A stretch of DNA of 64,000 bases from Oscillospiraceae bacterium (GCA_015069045.1 SVJJ01000004.1:59260-123259), one strand, 5' to 3'. Positions 53,601-63,696 are shown, numbered from the stretch's first letter. The notes: a model not told the origin generated them from the letters alone. A program made the numbers and translations.

Positions 53601-54017
53601 ATGGCAAAAAAACATATAAGCTTTTGGATTGAGGAAAAAGATTTAAAAGAGTGTGATGCGAACATAATTATATCAGATTATGAAACACGCAGCGAATATA
53701 TTGCAGAAGCCGTTCGCTTCTATAACGGATACATACATAACAAAAATAACGAAGAATATGTCAACAATATGATACGAGATAACCTGACAGGTATGATGAA
53801 AAAATTTGAGAGACGAACTTCAAAATTAATGTTCAAAATATCAGTTGAGGTTGCAAAAATATTTTGGTTATTGGTAAAAGAACTTGAAATAGATTTGCGT
53901 GATGCAGATACACTCCATCGAAGTTGTGTTGATGAAGTAAAAAGGATCAACGGAGCAATCGAATATCCATTCATAAAAAATGATAAAAATGACGATGATG
54001 AATGGTTCTTTGACTAA
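53601..54017 (+). CDS. Ribbon-helix-helix protein (paralogue 2)
   Basis: A 138-residue protein aligned end to end with its neighbour: KKHISFWIEEKDLKECD and YETRSEYIAEAVRFYNGYI at the N-terminus, then a matching helical core (MFKISVEVAKIFWLLVKELEIDLRDADTLHRSCVDEVKRINGAIEYP parallels MFKLIVESAKICRILFDGLELDMDDFDALHEQCIKEAKHLNGAITFP in the first). The tail is Asp-rich. A tandem duplication with divergence suggests a heterodimeric DNA-binding complex. Confidence 0.72.
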   Translation: MAKKHISFWIEEKDLKECDANIIISDYETRSEYIAEAVRFYNGYIHNKNNEEYVNNMIRDNLTGMMKKFERRTSKLMFKISVEVAKIFWLLVKELEIDLRDADTLHRSCVDEVKRINGAIEYPFIKNDKNDDDEWFFD

Positions 54018-54094
54018 GCTTTTATTCTCTAAATTATTGTAATTTGTAAAAATTTGTGTTAAAATATATTCAAGAAGTTATCGGAGGTTTTACT

Positions 54095-54961
54095 ATGGAT
54101 AATAACGATAAGATACAAATCTTTGAAGATAAAAAAATCAGAACCGCTTGGAATGAAGAGACTGAAGAATGGTACTTCTCTGTGGTCGATGTGGTTGGCG
54201 TGCTGACTGATAGTCCTAATCCTGCTACATATTGGAGAGTGCTGAAAAAGCGTTTAAAAGATGAGGGAAATGAAACCGTTACAAATTGTAACGGTTTGAA
54301 AATGACAGCTGCAGATGGCAAAAAAAGAATGACAGATGTGGCTGACACAGAACAACTTCTTCGCATCATCCAATCCATTCCCTCTCCGAAGGCAGAACCA
54401 TTTAAGATGTGGCTTGCACAAGTTGGTCGAGAAAGAATTGAGGAAACTATTGATCCTGAACTGACAATCAACAGAGCGTTGGAAACATACCTTAAAAAGG
54501 GATATACAAGAGAATGGATAAATCAAAGACTGCAGGCAATACAAGTCCGCAAAGAACTTACTGATGAATGGGATGCTCATGGTGTACAAAAAGGCATTGA
54601 ATATGCTATCCTTACCGATGAAATTACAAAAGCCTGGTCAGGAATGAAAACCAGAGAATATAAAAATCTCAAAGGACTTACAAAAGAAAACTTGCGTGAC
54701 AATATGAGCACACTTGAGCTTGTGTTGAATATGCTTGCAGAAGCAACCGCTACAGAATTATCAAAAACAACAAATCCGAAAAGCTTTCAAGAAAATGTTG
54801 AGGTTGCTAAAAAAGGTGGCAGTATTGCCGGAGATACAAGGAAAGCCATAGAAAAGTCTTCCGGCAGACCTGTTATAACCTCTCAAAATGCAACAGAACT
54901 CAATAAGGTCGTAACTGATTTAATTGAAGGAATCGCAGAAGATACTGATGAGGATAAATAA
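54095..54961 (+). CDS. BRO-N domain protein (phage antirepressor / DinD-like)
   Basis: A 288-residue protein. The N-terminal BRO domain is recognisable (IQIFEDKKIRTAWNEETEEWYFSVVDVVGVLTDSPNPATYWRVLKKRLKDEG), then RIIQSIPSPKAEPFKMWLAQVGRERIEE, a motif shared with DNA-damage-inducible protein D. The C-terminal half is charged and helical (SSGRPVITSQNATELNKVVTDLIEGI). Such proteins often regulate prophage or ICE excision in response to damage. GGAGGTTTTACT sets ATG 54095. A terminator follows. Confidence 0.85.
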   Translation: MDNNDKIQIFEDKKIRTAWNEETEEWYFSVVDVVGVLTDSPNPATYWRVLKKRLKDEGNETVTNCNGLKMTAADGKKRMTDVADTEQLLRIIQSIPSPKAEPFKMWLAQVGRERIEETIDPELTINRALETYLKKGYTREWINQRLQAIQVRKELTDEWDAHGVQKGIEYAILTDEITKAWSGMKTREYKNLKGLTKENLRDNMSTLELVLNMLAEATATELSKTTNPKSFQENVEVAKKGGSIAGDTRKAIEKSSGRPVITSQNATELNKVVTDLIEGIAEDTDEDK

Positions 54962-54981
54962 AATTTAATGCATAGAAACTG

Positions 54982-55010
54982 AGCCTTCGCAAAAAATGCG
55001 AGGGCTTTTT
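54982..55010 (+). terminator. Terminator after the BRO gene
   Basis: AGCCTTCGCA pairs with TGCGAGGGCT, loop of five A residues, followed by TTTT. Confidence 0.85.
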
Positions 55011-55153
55011 CTGTATACAAAATTTATTGGACATTAACCAAAGAATAGACCTTGAAAAAACTTCGTAGACTTTCCTCCTCTTCTGTGGTAGTGTTTGTGT
55101 TTGAAATGGAGGTGCAATTCTTAAAAATTCAAAATCATTGGCAGCGAAATCGC

Positions 55154-55191
55154 TATACCGCCGAAGTATTGAAATAAGGTTCGGTGGTATA
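55154..55191 (+). promoter_or_regulatory. Hairpin upstream of the integrase gene
   Basis: TATACCGCCGAA (55154-55165) pairs with TTCGGTGGTATA (55180-55191, one wobble), ending about 10 bases before the ribosome site GGAAGGAG. It could limit translation or mark a recombinase site. Confidence 0.5.
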
Positions 55192-55216
55192 ATATCAGGC
55201 GGAAGGAGATGTCAAT

Positions 55217-56008
55217 ATGAAGATATTATTTGACCAGATTAAAGAATACAAAACCCACTTAATTAACGAGGAAAAATGCAGAGCAACCATTGAAAAATAT
55301 GTCCGTGATATTGAGGCATTTTATGAATGGTTATCAGGCAGAGAGCTTACAAAGGAATTGGCTCTTGAATACAAGGCGGAGTTGGTTGAGAATTATGCTC
55401 CGGCATCGGTGAATTCAATTCTGGCATCGCTCAACGGATTCTTTGCCTATAATGAATGGCACGAAATCAAACTGAAGAATTTGAAAATACAGCGAAGAAT
55501 ATTCTGCCAGAAGGAAAAGGAACTCACCAAGGCCGAATACGAAAGACTCTTAAAAGCAGCAAAGGATAAAAAGAATGAGAGAATTTATCTTGTAATGCAA
55601 ACTATTTGTGCCACCGGAATCCGTGTAAGCGAATTATCCTACATCACAGCCGAAGCCGTAAGATGCGGTCAGGCACAAGTGAAATTAAAGGGTAAAATCA
55701 GAATGATTATATTAAACAAAGATCTCTGCCGAGTGCTTAAAAGGTATATGCAGGAGCAGGGAATAACCACAGGCTGTGTGTTCGTAACAAGAAATGGCAA
55801 ACCACTCGACCGACACGGAATTTGGAAAAGCATGAAAGACTTATGCGAGAGTGCCGGTGTATCAAGAGAAAAAGTATTTCCTCACAATTTGCGGCATTTA
55901 TTCGCAAAAACATATTACTCACTGCAAAAAGATATTGTCCGCCTTGCAGATATCCTCGGACATTCAAGCATAAACACTACGAGGCTTTACACCATAGAAG
56001 CAGTATAA
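55217..56008 (+). CDS. Tyrosine recombinase (XerD/integrase type)
   Basis: A 263-residue integrase with a SAM-like core-binding N-terminus (ATIEKYVRDIEAFYEWLSGRELTKELALEYKAELVENYAPASVNSILASLNGFFAYN) and the catalytic domain. Catalytic residues seen are Arg in ATGIRVSELSYI, His-x-x-Arg in PHNLRHLFA, His in LGHSSINTT and the Tyr in RLYT. It lacks a DNA arm-binding domain and is of Xer-like size. It could excise an inner cassette or resolve multimers; whether it drives integration of the whole element is unknown. Confidence 0.9.
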   Translation: MKILFDQIKEYKTHLINEEKCRATIEKYVRDIEAFYEWLSGRELTKELALEYKAELVENYAPASVNSILASLNGFFAYNEWHEIKLKNLKIQRRIFCQKEKELTKAEYERLLKAAKDKKNERIYLVMQTICATGIRVSELSYITAEAVRCGQAQVKLKGKIRMIILNKDLCRVLKRYMQEQGITTGCVFVTRNGKPLDRHGIWKSMKDLCESAGVSREKVFPHNLRHLFAKTYYSLQKDIVRLADILGHSSINTTRLYTIEAV

Positions 56009-56178
56009 TGTAAAGGGAGTTGAACAGATGATGTGTTCACTACCAAATACATTATATATGGCTGCGGCTCATTTGCGATAATTTGAAAAGTGGTTATATA
56101 TAAACAAGGCGGTGATAATCCAAAACTTGAAACCATAACCACAAACTAATTTTATCACGAATGGAGGTCGAAAACAAG

Positions 56179-56565
56179 ATGAAAGAGAAATTTGTTAAAA
56201 ACGGCATTGAGTATGTGAGAAACGGAGATTACTACATACCAAATTTAACCGTACCGGATGAAAAAACATATAACATCGGCAAGTACGGAAACCTACGCAA
56301 AAGATTTTTGAAAGAACATCACAAGTCTTATTACACCATTTTATTTATGGAAGGCAAGTTGTTTGAACACCTTGCGGAGATAGACGAAACCTGTCATAGC
56401 ACCTTAAAAGATATGATGTCAAAAATGGCAAAGCAAGAAGGTGTTACGGAGCAGTTAAAGGCAACCGACCAAATGGCTTGGGTACAGAAAATGAACTCAA
56501 TCAAGCACCGAGCTGAAGAATTTATACTCTCGGAATATGTGTATGCGGTGGAGGGTGCGGAATGA
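56179..56565 (+). CDS. tnpV: Transposon-encoded protein TnpV
   Basis: A 128-residue protein with the TnpV pattern: FVKNGIEYVRNGDYYIPNLTVPDEKTYNIGKYGNLRKRFLKEHHKSYYTILFMEGKLFEHLAEIDE, then QLKATDQMAWVQKMNSIKHRAEEFI. TnpV is carried by Tn4451-type elements next to the serine recombinase TnpX; its function is not established. The second ATG (56179) is used because GGAGG overlaps the first. It overlaps the next gene by ATGA. Confidence 0.85.
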   Translation: MKEKFVKNGIEYVRNGDYYIPNLTVPDEKTYNIGKYGNLRKRFLKEHHKSYYTILFMEGKLFEHLAEIDETCHSTLKDMMSKMAKQEGVTEQLKATDQMAWVQKMNSIKHRAEEFILSEYVYAVEGAE

Positions 56566-56876
56566 ATTTTATCGAAGAATTATATTATGGGAACATAAAC
56601 CCAAATGAAAAACGCCGCAAAAATGCTACACCCTATGACAAGGCATTAAGTATATTTACCGCTAACGAGGACAAGCTGAAAGAAACATTATCAGGCGAAC
56701 ACTTGAAACTATTTAATGAGCTTGTAAATGCAAGTGATGAAATAAGTGCTACAAGCGGAGTGGAAAATTTCAAAATCGGCTTTAGGCTTGGTGTCAAAAT
56801 GATGTGCGACAGTTTGTTATTTGAGGAAAGCAAAGTATTCAAAGATGTTATAAAAAACGGAGGTTTTAACTTATGA
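56562..56876 (+). CDS. Conserved hypothetical protein, DUF6809-like
   Basis: A 104-residue protein beginning MNFIEELYYGNINPNEKRRKN with a helical remainder (KLKETLSGEHLKLFNELVNASDEISA; NFKIGFRLGVKMMCDSLL). The opening looks like the DUF6809 family found in Firmicutes mobile elements; I am not certain of the family. It is translationally coupled to tnpV before it and to a secreted protein after it (4-base overlaps). Confidence 0.7.
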   Translation: MNFIEELYYGNINPNEKRRKNATPYDKALSIFTANEDKLKETLSGEHLKLFNELVNASDEISATSGVENFKIGFRLGVKMMCDSLLFEESKVFKDVIKNGGFNL

Positions 56877-57433
56877 AAAAGATGTTTTTATGCTTAATAA
56901 CAATATCAATATTGACAAGTGCGGTTACAGTAAATGCTGCTCCCATTCCGAGAGAATCAGCACCCTGTAATGCAACGGAACACCAAATCATAGTTGCGGA
57001 AAGCTTTATCAGCGGAATTTTGGACGAGGTTAAAAATGGTATGGGATATGCTGATGCAATAGCTAAATCAAACCGAATTTTCTTTAATGCTTGGTTAAAC
57101 GGACAGACAAGCGGTTATAGCTACGGAGAATTAACAACTATTGCAAATAACGCAATATTCCAATACAGAGATATGTATTTAAGACCGAATTTCTACATAG
57201 AGAATGAAGAAAAGGTCAGAGTCATAATTGCAGATGTTATCACGCAATACGCAAACGGCGAAATTGACTATGCAAAGGCTGAATTTAATGCAAGAGTGAA
57301 AATCTATCAATCTGTCAATCCTGCATTTAACCCCGATGAAGAATTTGCAAAAGATACTTGCTACCGAGATATACCGTCAGTTGACAATAGCTTGTTTACC
57401 ATAGCAAGGAAGCTGATATTAGAAGCTAAATAA
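56873..57433 (+). CDS. Secreted hypothetical protein
   Basis: A 186-residue protein with a signal peptide (MKKMFLCLITISILTSAVTV, cleavage near NAAP). The mature part is mostly helical, with two Cys (CNATEHQ and DTCYRD) that could pair. I do not recognise a family. It is the last gene of the tnpV operon and is closed by a strong terminator. An exported passenger in a transposon-like operon may affect the cell surface or be an immunity or fitness factor, but this is speculation. Confidence 0.68.
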   Translation: MKKMFLCLITISILTSAVTVNAAPIPRESAPCNATEHQIIVAESFISGILDEVKNGMGYADAIAKSNRIFFNAWLNGQTSGYSYGELTTIANNAIFQYRDMYLRPNFYIENEEKVRVIIADVITQYANGEIDYAKAEFNARVKIYQSVNPAFNPDEEFAKDTCYRDIPSVDNSLFTIARKLILEAK

Positions 57434-57460
57434 TTTCTTATCCTATCCCATCGTATAAAA

Positions 57461-57498
57461 ATACCCCTTGCAGACAAATCAAAGTCTGCAAGGGGTAT
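57461..57498 (+). terminator. Terminator of the tnpV operon
   Basis: Perfect 15-pair stem (57461-57475 with 57484-57498) and 8-base loop, preceded by A residues and followed by TAAG, so possibly bidirectional. Confidence 0.82.
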
Positions 57499-57550
57499 TA
57501 AGCATTATAAACAAAATTTCACATATCAGCTGCAAATGTTGGAAAATATC

Positions 57551-57579
57551 TTGAAAATTATCGAATTATGGTGTATAAT
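57551..57579 (+). promoter_or_regulatory. Sigma-A promoter of putative type I toxin mRNA (locus 2)
   Basis: TTGAAA (57551-57556), 17 bases, TATAAT (57574-57579). The transcript begins in a hairpin TTGTCGGA-GCAA-TCCGATAA that matches, with compensating changes, the one in locus 1. Confidence 0.8.
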
Positions 57580-57693
57580 GTACCTTGTCGGAGCAATCCG
57601 ATAAGGCAAGATTTCTTCACGGTGTTTACACCGGCGGTTATGCCCAACCTTTACATACACAGGCAGCAATGCCGAGTCTGTGAAAGGAGGGGG

Positions 57694-57714
57694 ATGCTTA
57701 TGAAAAGTAAGCAT
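57694..57714 (+). promoter_or_regulatory. Hairpin between Shine-Dalgarno and toxin start (locus 2)
   Basis: ATGCTTA (57694-57700) pairs with TAAGCAT (57708-57714). The strong site AAAGGAGG (57683-57690) lies just before it and the ATG of the peptide seven bases after it. Folding the hairpin out would bring the site to normal distance from ATG 57722. The first arm contains a decoy ATG at 57700 region (TTATGAAA). Confidence 0.5.
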
Positions 57715-57721
57715 TGTACTG

Positions 57722-57796
57722 ATGGCAAAAAAGCTACTTGTAGCAATTTTTGTAGTTATCATCTTAATGATACTATTTCCCATAAAAGTACGATAG
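57722..57796 (+). CDS. Putative type I toxin, 24-residue hydrophobic peptide (locus 2)
   Basis: A 24-codon frame: MAKKLL, a core of V, I, L, F and M, then FPIKVR and TAG. It has the same length, same basic/hydrophobic/basic layout and same KVR end as the peptide at 23704, and its stop also lies in the arm of a bidirectional terminator. The direct ribosome site is poor, but a hairpin between a strong site and this ATG could solve the spacing. The alternative frame from the ATG at 57700 (MKSKHCTDGKK) gives a Cys-rich 41-residue product with no membrane helix and is less convincing. Confidence 0.62.
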   Translation: MAKKLLVAIFVVIILMILFPIKVR

Positions 57797-57871
57797 CCGC
57801 CTCTGACACAGGCAGCTATCGTTAATATAGTTCGCTTTGTGGCATAACCGTTTGAGGTCTTGCCTTTTTCT
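57784..57871 (-). ncRNA. Putative antisense antitoxin RNA (locus 2)
   Basis: A convergent transcript of about 88 nt, the same length as in locus 1. Its first 30 bases (GGCAAGACC-TCAAAC-GGTTATGCC) are identical to those of locus 1. It ends at the shared stem with TACTTTTATG and covers the end of the peptide gene. Confidence 0.68.
57790..57822. terminator. Shared bidirectional terminator of toxin locus 2
   Basis: ACGATAGCCGCC pairs with GGCAGCTATCGT (one mismatch-like C/A position), 9-base loop. The toxin stop codon is in the left arm. Confidence 0.78.
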
Positions 57872-57877
57872 ATAATT

Positions 57878-57906
57878 ATTATATACTCAATTTCTTATTT
57901 TGTCAA
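57878..57906 (-). promoter_or_regulatory. Consensus sigma-A promoter of antisense RNA 2
   Basis: Minus strand TTGACA (57901-57906), 17 bases, TATAAT (57878-57883), perfect consensus and matching locus 1. Confidence 0.85.
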
Positions 57907-57971
57907 CAGGAATAGAGAAAGTTTTACGATTTGCACAAAACTATGAGATTTTCAATAGCTTTGTGCTTTTT

Positions 57972-58871
57972 TTATTTCTGTTCTTCTTTTGCCCTGCTTT
58001 TATAAACATTATACTGATTTTTGCACTTTGAACTGCAAAACAGGGCATTGGGACGAGTCGGGATAAATGCCTTTGTGCAATGCTTACACAGACGGACAGG
58101 TGTTTTCTCGTCAGTAATAGACAGACTTAATAACATCTGTGTTGCTATTGCAAGTGAGCCAAAATTCCATACAAGAGTTGGTTTATCTAGCAGCCTTATG
58201 TGGTATGTTGGGGAATTGGTGCTGAAAGCCATCATCATTTGTTGGTATAAATCTCTGTCCTCTGCATTAAAATCTTTGTCATAATAAAAGGTTGCCGTAG
58301 TAAATAATAATGCCAAATCTACAAACTGCAATTTCACCCACTCATAAGGTTCTGCATAATTACGCTGAAAACTCATATTAACCGCTGTTTCTCTGTCAGT
58401 AAAGGTCATAGCAAGTGCCATCATTGTGTTATCGCCGGAAACATCCCAACGCATAGCAAGACCGTTTTTAATAACTTCGGGCATTTCAAAGGGATAAAAA
58501 TGCTTGATATATTCAAGTGCATCCATAGTTTCATCATTTATATACCTGTTCTTTACAAAATGCACTATTTCATAATCCATAAATGACGGAGTTGTTGTAA
58601 TTGTAGTCATCAGACCGAGCAGACCATAACGGGAGATAAATCCCATTATGGCATTTTTCTGCTCGGCTTCTTTTTCTTTGTCCTTGCTCATACAGAGAAG
58701 CCCTATGTTTAATGCTTCTACTACAATATCATCTTTGAATTTGAGTATGTTGTAAATATCGGGCATAGCATCATCTGTCGGCTTGATGTATAAAACGCCG
58801 TCTTTTTCTTTTAATTCATATTCGCTGTATCTAACCCAATTTGATTTAGCGTGTTCAAATATATCATTCAT
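57972..58871 (-). CDS. Hypothetical protein with C-terminal zinc finger (CGNR-like)
   Basis: A 299-residue protein of mobile-element type. The first 250 residues are helical without recognised motifs. The C-terminus carries CKHCTKAFIPTRPNALFCSSKCKNQYNVYKSR: C-x2-C ... C-x3-C followed by a basic helix, like CGNR-type zinc fingers that bind nucleic acid. It is transcribed opposite to the tnpV operon and the toxin locus. Probably a DNA-binding accessory protein; function unknown. Confidence 0.7.
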   Translation of the reverse strand: MNDIFEHAKSNWVRYSEYELKEKDGVLYIKPTDDAMPDIYNILKFKDDIVVEALNIGLLCMSKDKEKEAEQKNAIMGFISRYGLLGLMTTITTTPSFMDYEIVHFVKNRYINDETMDALEYIKHFYPFEMPEVIKNGLAMRWDVSGDNTMMALAMTFTDRETAVNMSFQRNYAEPYEWVKLQFVDLALLFTTATFYYDKDFNAEDRDLYQQMMMAFSTNSPTYHIRLLDKPTLVWNFGSLAIATQMLLSLSITDEKTPVRLCKHCTKAFIPTRPNALFCSSKCKNQYNVYKSRAKEEQK

Positions 58872-58997
58872 ATTGTTTACCTCAACATTCTATATAAAAT
58901 AACCTATATTAGCTTTTATCTAAAAATGAGCATACCAAATAGACATCCTATTTTCGCTCATATTATTTTCAAAATCATTTTTAGTCTTTTTTCAAAA

Positions 58998-59702
58998 TTA
59001 TTCATTCTTTTTATAGTTTTCTACAAATTTCTTTTCAAGAAGTGTCATATTGTGCTTCTTGCCTTGTTCTGATGTAAGATAGTCATACGCTTTCTTGCGT
59101 ATCTTGTTAAATACCGTATCTCTCATATACCGCACAGCTCGGTCTGATTTTCCTTGCAGCTTTGCAATTTCTGTTGTGCTTAATTCTTTAATTGCTATCA
59201 GATACAACAGCTCTTTGTGTTCGTCTTTTAATTCTCTTAATATCCTGCAAAGATATTCTTCTGTTACAAGCTCGTGTATCTCATAGGGACTATCGAAAAT
59301 CGCATCTATAAAATTGCCTTTGCGTATTTGCTTTGCAACAATGGTATTAAGATTTTTCGGAAATACAGTTCCCCAAGATGCTTCGCACCATTCAAGAGGA
59401 AAATCCTCATTGTTACGGCTTATCTCCCAATATCGTTCTTTTCGTTCTCTGTTTTCGTCAAGGCTGTCCCACCGCTTAATAACTTCTTTGAACTGTTCGG
59501 GAGTTTTGGCAGCTTGTTCAAGTCTTTCTAAAGCTGCGGCTTTGATATCCCGTTTTAACTGTTTCTTTTGCGGCGAGTCAACCTCCGGCACAATATCGGT
59601 GTCGATATTCGGTGGAGCATTGGCATCTTCACGGGTGAGTGCTTCCTGCATCAGTTCAGCCTCTTGCTGCTCAATCATATCATAATCAAATTTATTATAC
59701 AC
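58998..59702 (-). CDS. Sigma-factor-like protein (region 4 type HTH)
   Basis: A 234-residue protein. Its C-terminal part, ELKDEHKELLYLIAIKELSTTEIAKLQGKSDRAVRYMRDTVFNKIRKKAYDYL, is a sigma-70 region 4-like helix-turn-helix. The N-terminal 150 residues are acidic and helical, with no clear region 2, so it may not be a full sigma factor. The start is placed at GTG 59702 with GGTGGTG ahead; the frame is open to 59744. It could activate element genes in trans. The upstream intergenic region contains an inverted repeat. Confidence 0.65.
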   Translation of the reverse strand: MYNKFDYDMIEQQEAELMQEALTREDANAPPNIDTDIVPEVDSPQKKQLKRDIKAAALERLEQAAKTPEQFKEVIKRWDSLDENRERKERYWEISRNNEDFPLEWCEASWGTVFPKNLNTIVAKQIRKGNFIDAIFDSPYEIHELVTEEYLCRILRELKDEHKELLYLIAIKELSTTEIAKLQGKSDRAVRYMRDTVFNKIRKKAYDYLTSEQGKKHNMTLLEKKFVENYKKNE

Positions 59703-59806
59703 CGTAGTATCACCACCTGTCTGTATTAAATTTTCAAGGTGCAAATAAATTTTTTCAAAAAACCTTCCGTTTTACCAACGGAATTTCTCCTACTAATAGA
59801 GGGAGA

Positions 59807-59834
59807 GTAATCTGATGTATCGTAAACAGATTAC
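59807..59834. promoter_or_regulatory. Inverted repeat between the sigma-like gene and tnpW
   Basis: GTAATCTG (59807-59814) and CAGATTAC (59827-59834) around 12 bases; likely operator for the divergent genes. A second small hairpin TTCCGTT/AACGGAA is nearby at about 59765-59783. Confidence 0.5.
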
Positions 59835-59891
59835 AAATACATTATACACAAACCCTCTAATATTGTCAATAGTTTAGGAGGAATAAATTTT

Positions 59892-61951
<2,060 letters not shown>

Positions 61952-62032
61952 TACTTACAAGATACGGCGGTTTGCTATTATAAGCAGACCGTCTTTTCTT
62001 ATGCAAAAATTTAATTTTGGAGGTAATATTTT

Positions 62033-62965
62033 ATGATGAACTTATCAAGCAAAAACGAAAACACTATAATCGGTATTGACCACGGCTACGGCAACATCAA
62101 GACAGCACATTGTTGCTTCAAAACAGGTGTTACCGCCTATGACAAAGAGCCGACTTTCAAAAGCAATATGCTGATTTACAAGGAGAAGTATTACATCATC
62201 GGAGAGGAACACAAGGAATATGTGCAAGAAAAAAACGCAGATGATGACTACTACATTTTAACCCTTGCAGCTATCGCAAAAGAATTGAAGCTCCGTAACA
62301 GAGCAACAGCAAAGGTGCTGCTTGCTGTCGGACTCCCTCTATATTGGGTAAGTGAACAAAAGGACAGCTTCAGGCAATACCTTTTGCAAAACGAAAGTGT
62401 CAGCTTTACATTCAACGATATAAATTATTATATTGAATTTGCAGACGCATATATTTTTCCGCAAGGCTTTTCAGCAGTTGCAGATAAGCTACAGGATTTC
62501 AGCGGTGTGAATATGCTTGCAGATATAGGCAACGGCACAATGAATATAATGTATATCAATGACAAAAGACCTATTTCAAGTAAATGCTTTACGGAGAAAT
62601 ACGGAACTTTTCAATGTATGCTTGAAGTCAGAAACAGGCTTTTACAGCTTGGCGTTTCTGTTAATGATAGTGTCATAGAGCGAGTAATCAGAACAGGCAC
62701 AGCCGATATTGACGAAAAATATCTAACTGCCATAAAAGAAACTGCAACGGAATATGTAAAAGGCATTTTCCGCAAGCTCCGTGAACACGAGTATGATGAC
62801 AGACTTATGCGGCTTTATGTTGTCGGCGGTGGCGGTTGTATGATAAAGCACTTCGGAGATTATAACCCCAACAGAGTTATAATAAATACCAATATTTGTG
62901 CTACGGCACAAGGCTATGAATTTCTTGCGAAAGCAAAGCTTCAGCAGAACGGCGGTGCAGTATGA
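62033..62965 (+). CDS. ParM/StbA-like actin-fold ATPase
   Basis: A 310-residue actin-like protein. Phosphate-1 loop IGIDHGYGNIKTAH at the N-terminus, phosphate-2 loop MLADIGNGTMNIMYI near 165 and adenosine loop YVVGGGGCMIKHFG near 265 are recognisable. Plasmid ParM polymerises to push sister copies apart. Here the gene overlaps a small gene in ParR position, so a segregation module for the excised circular element is likely. GGAGG precedes ATG 62033. Confidence 0.83.
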   Translation: MMNLSSKNENTIIGIDHGYGNIKTAHCCFKTGVTAYDKEPTFKSNMLIYKEKYYIIGEEHKEYVQEKNADDDYYILTLAAIAKELKLRNRATAKVLLAVGLPLYWVSEQKDSFRQYLLQNESVSFTFNDINYYIEFADAYIFPQGFSAVADKLQDFSGVNMLADIGNGTMNIMYINDKRPISSKCFTEKYGTFQCMLEVRNRLLQLGVSVNDSVIERVIRTGTADIDEKYLTAIKETATEYVKGIFRKLREHEYDDRLMRLYVVGGGGCMIKHFGDYNPNRVIINTNICATAQGYEFLAKAKLQQNGGAV

Positions 62966-63333
62966 GCAAGAATATTATAAATACAAATATCCGCTTTAAC
63001 CTTGACAACGAAGCAGACCGCAAGGCTTATGAGCATTTACAGAGTATGGATAGAAAGAAATACAAGTCTTATACAAAAGCCGTTGTAATAGCCTTAATTG
63101 AGCATTTTGAACGGCAACAAAGGCTTGAATCTGACGCCTACCTTGAAACAAGAGAAAAAGAGGATATGTTTCTGCAAAAGGTACTTGACACCATAGAGCA
63201 AGGACTGAAGAATGCCGGAAATATTGGCGGTCTTATACAGCTTTTATCTGCAAGCACAGGACAGCAACCGCAAGTACAGCATAACACCGAAGAAGATACA
63301 AATGCTGCCCTGAACTTTGCAGATGGCTTTTAG
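62962..63333 (+). CDS. ParR-like partner of the actin-fold protein
   Basis: A 123-residue protein coupled to the ParM-like gene by a 4-base overlap. The N-terminal INTNIRFNLDNEADRKAYEHLQSMDRKKYKSYTKAVVIALIEHFERQ could be a ribbon-helix-helix-like DNA-binding domain, the ParR fold; the rest is helical and ends in a polar tail. Identification rests on position and fold-like pattern rather than strong motifs. An IncFII-type parC centromere is not obvious upstream. Confidence 0.6.
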   Translation: MSKNIINTNIRFNLDNEADRKAYEHLQSMDRKKYKSYTKAVVIALIEHFERQQRLESDAYLETREKEDMFLQKVLDTIEQGLKNAGNIGGLIQLLSASTGQQPQVQHNTEEDTNAALNFADGF

Positions 63334-63487
63334 CAGAAAAATCAAGTATTTTTCTACCACAAAACAAGGTTTTGACAGTAAAACATACGGCAGTAACTAC
63401 TACTTTTTATTCAAAAGTACGGTTACTGCTATTTTTTATGTTTTTTACTGTTAAATATATAAATTTTAACAGAAAGAGGTATTGATT

Positions 63488-63685
63488 ATGACAGAAAAAG
63501 AGAAAAAACTATTACAGGCAAAGCACAGACTTGAAGAAGCACAGGCACGAAACCGAGAAAAAGAGCGAAAAGCACGAACACGAAGGCTTATCCAAGAGGG
63601 TGCAATATTAGAGAAAGCATTTCCAACGGCAGTTACTATGGAGCTTGACGATTTGAGCCTATATCTGACGGAGAAGCTAAAGTAA
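63488..63685 (+). CDS. DUF3847-like small protein
   Basis: A 65-residue highly charged protein (EKEKKLLQAKHRLEEAQARNREKERKARTRRLIQEGAILEKAFP) with a short C-terminal acidic helix. Proteins of this appearance (DUF3847) usually sit next to the oriT and relaxase gene of mobilisable Firmicutes elements and may assist the relaxosome. AAAGAGG precedes ATG 63488. Its location just before the oriT-like site at 63739 fits. Confidence 0.75.
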   Translation: MTEKEKKLLQAKHRLEEAQARNREKERKARTRRLIQEGAILEKAFPTAVTMELDDLSLYLTEKLK

Positions 63686-63696
63686 AAAGTAAATGG

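Noticed and set aside
53168..54017. RHH pair as a type II toxin-antitoxin system
   Set aside because: Both genes are full-length paralogues of each other with RHH domains; there is no toxin fold in either.
57568..57825. Plus-strand 85-codon Cys-rich frame across toxin locus 2
   Set aside because: It starts before any ribosome site and reads through the promoter-proximal hairpins and the terminator; the 24-codon frame is the one conserved between the two loci.
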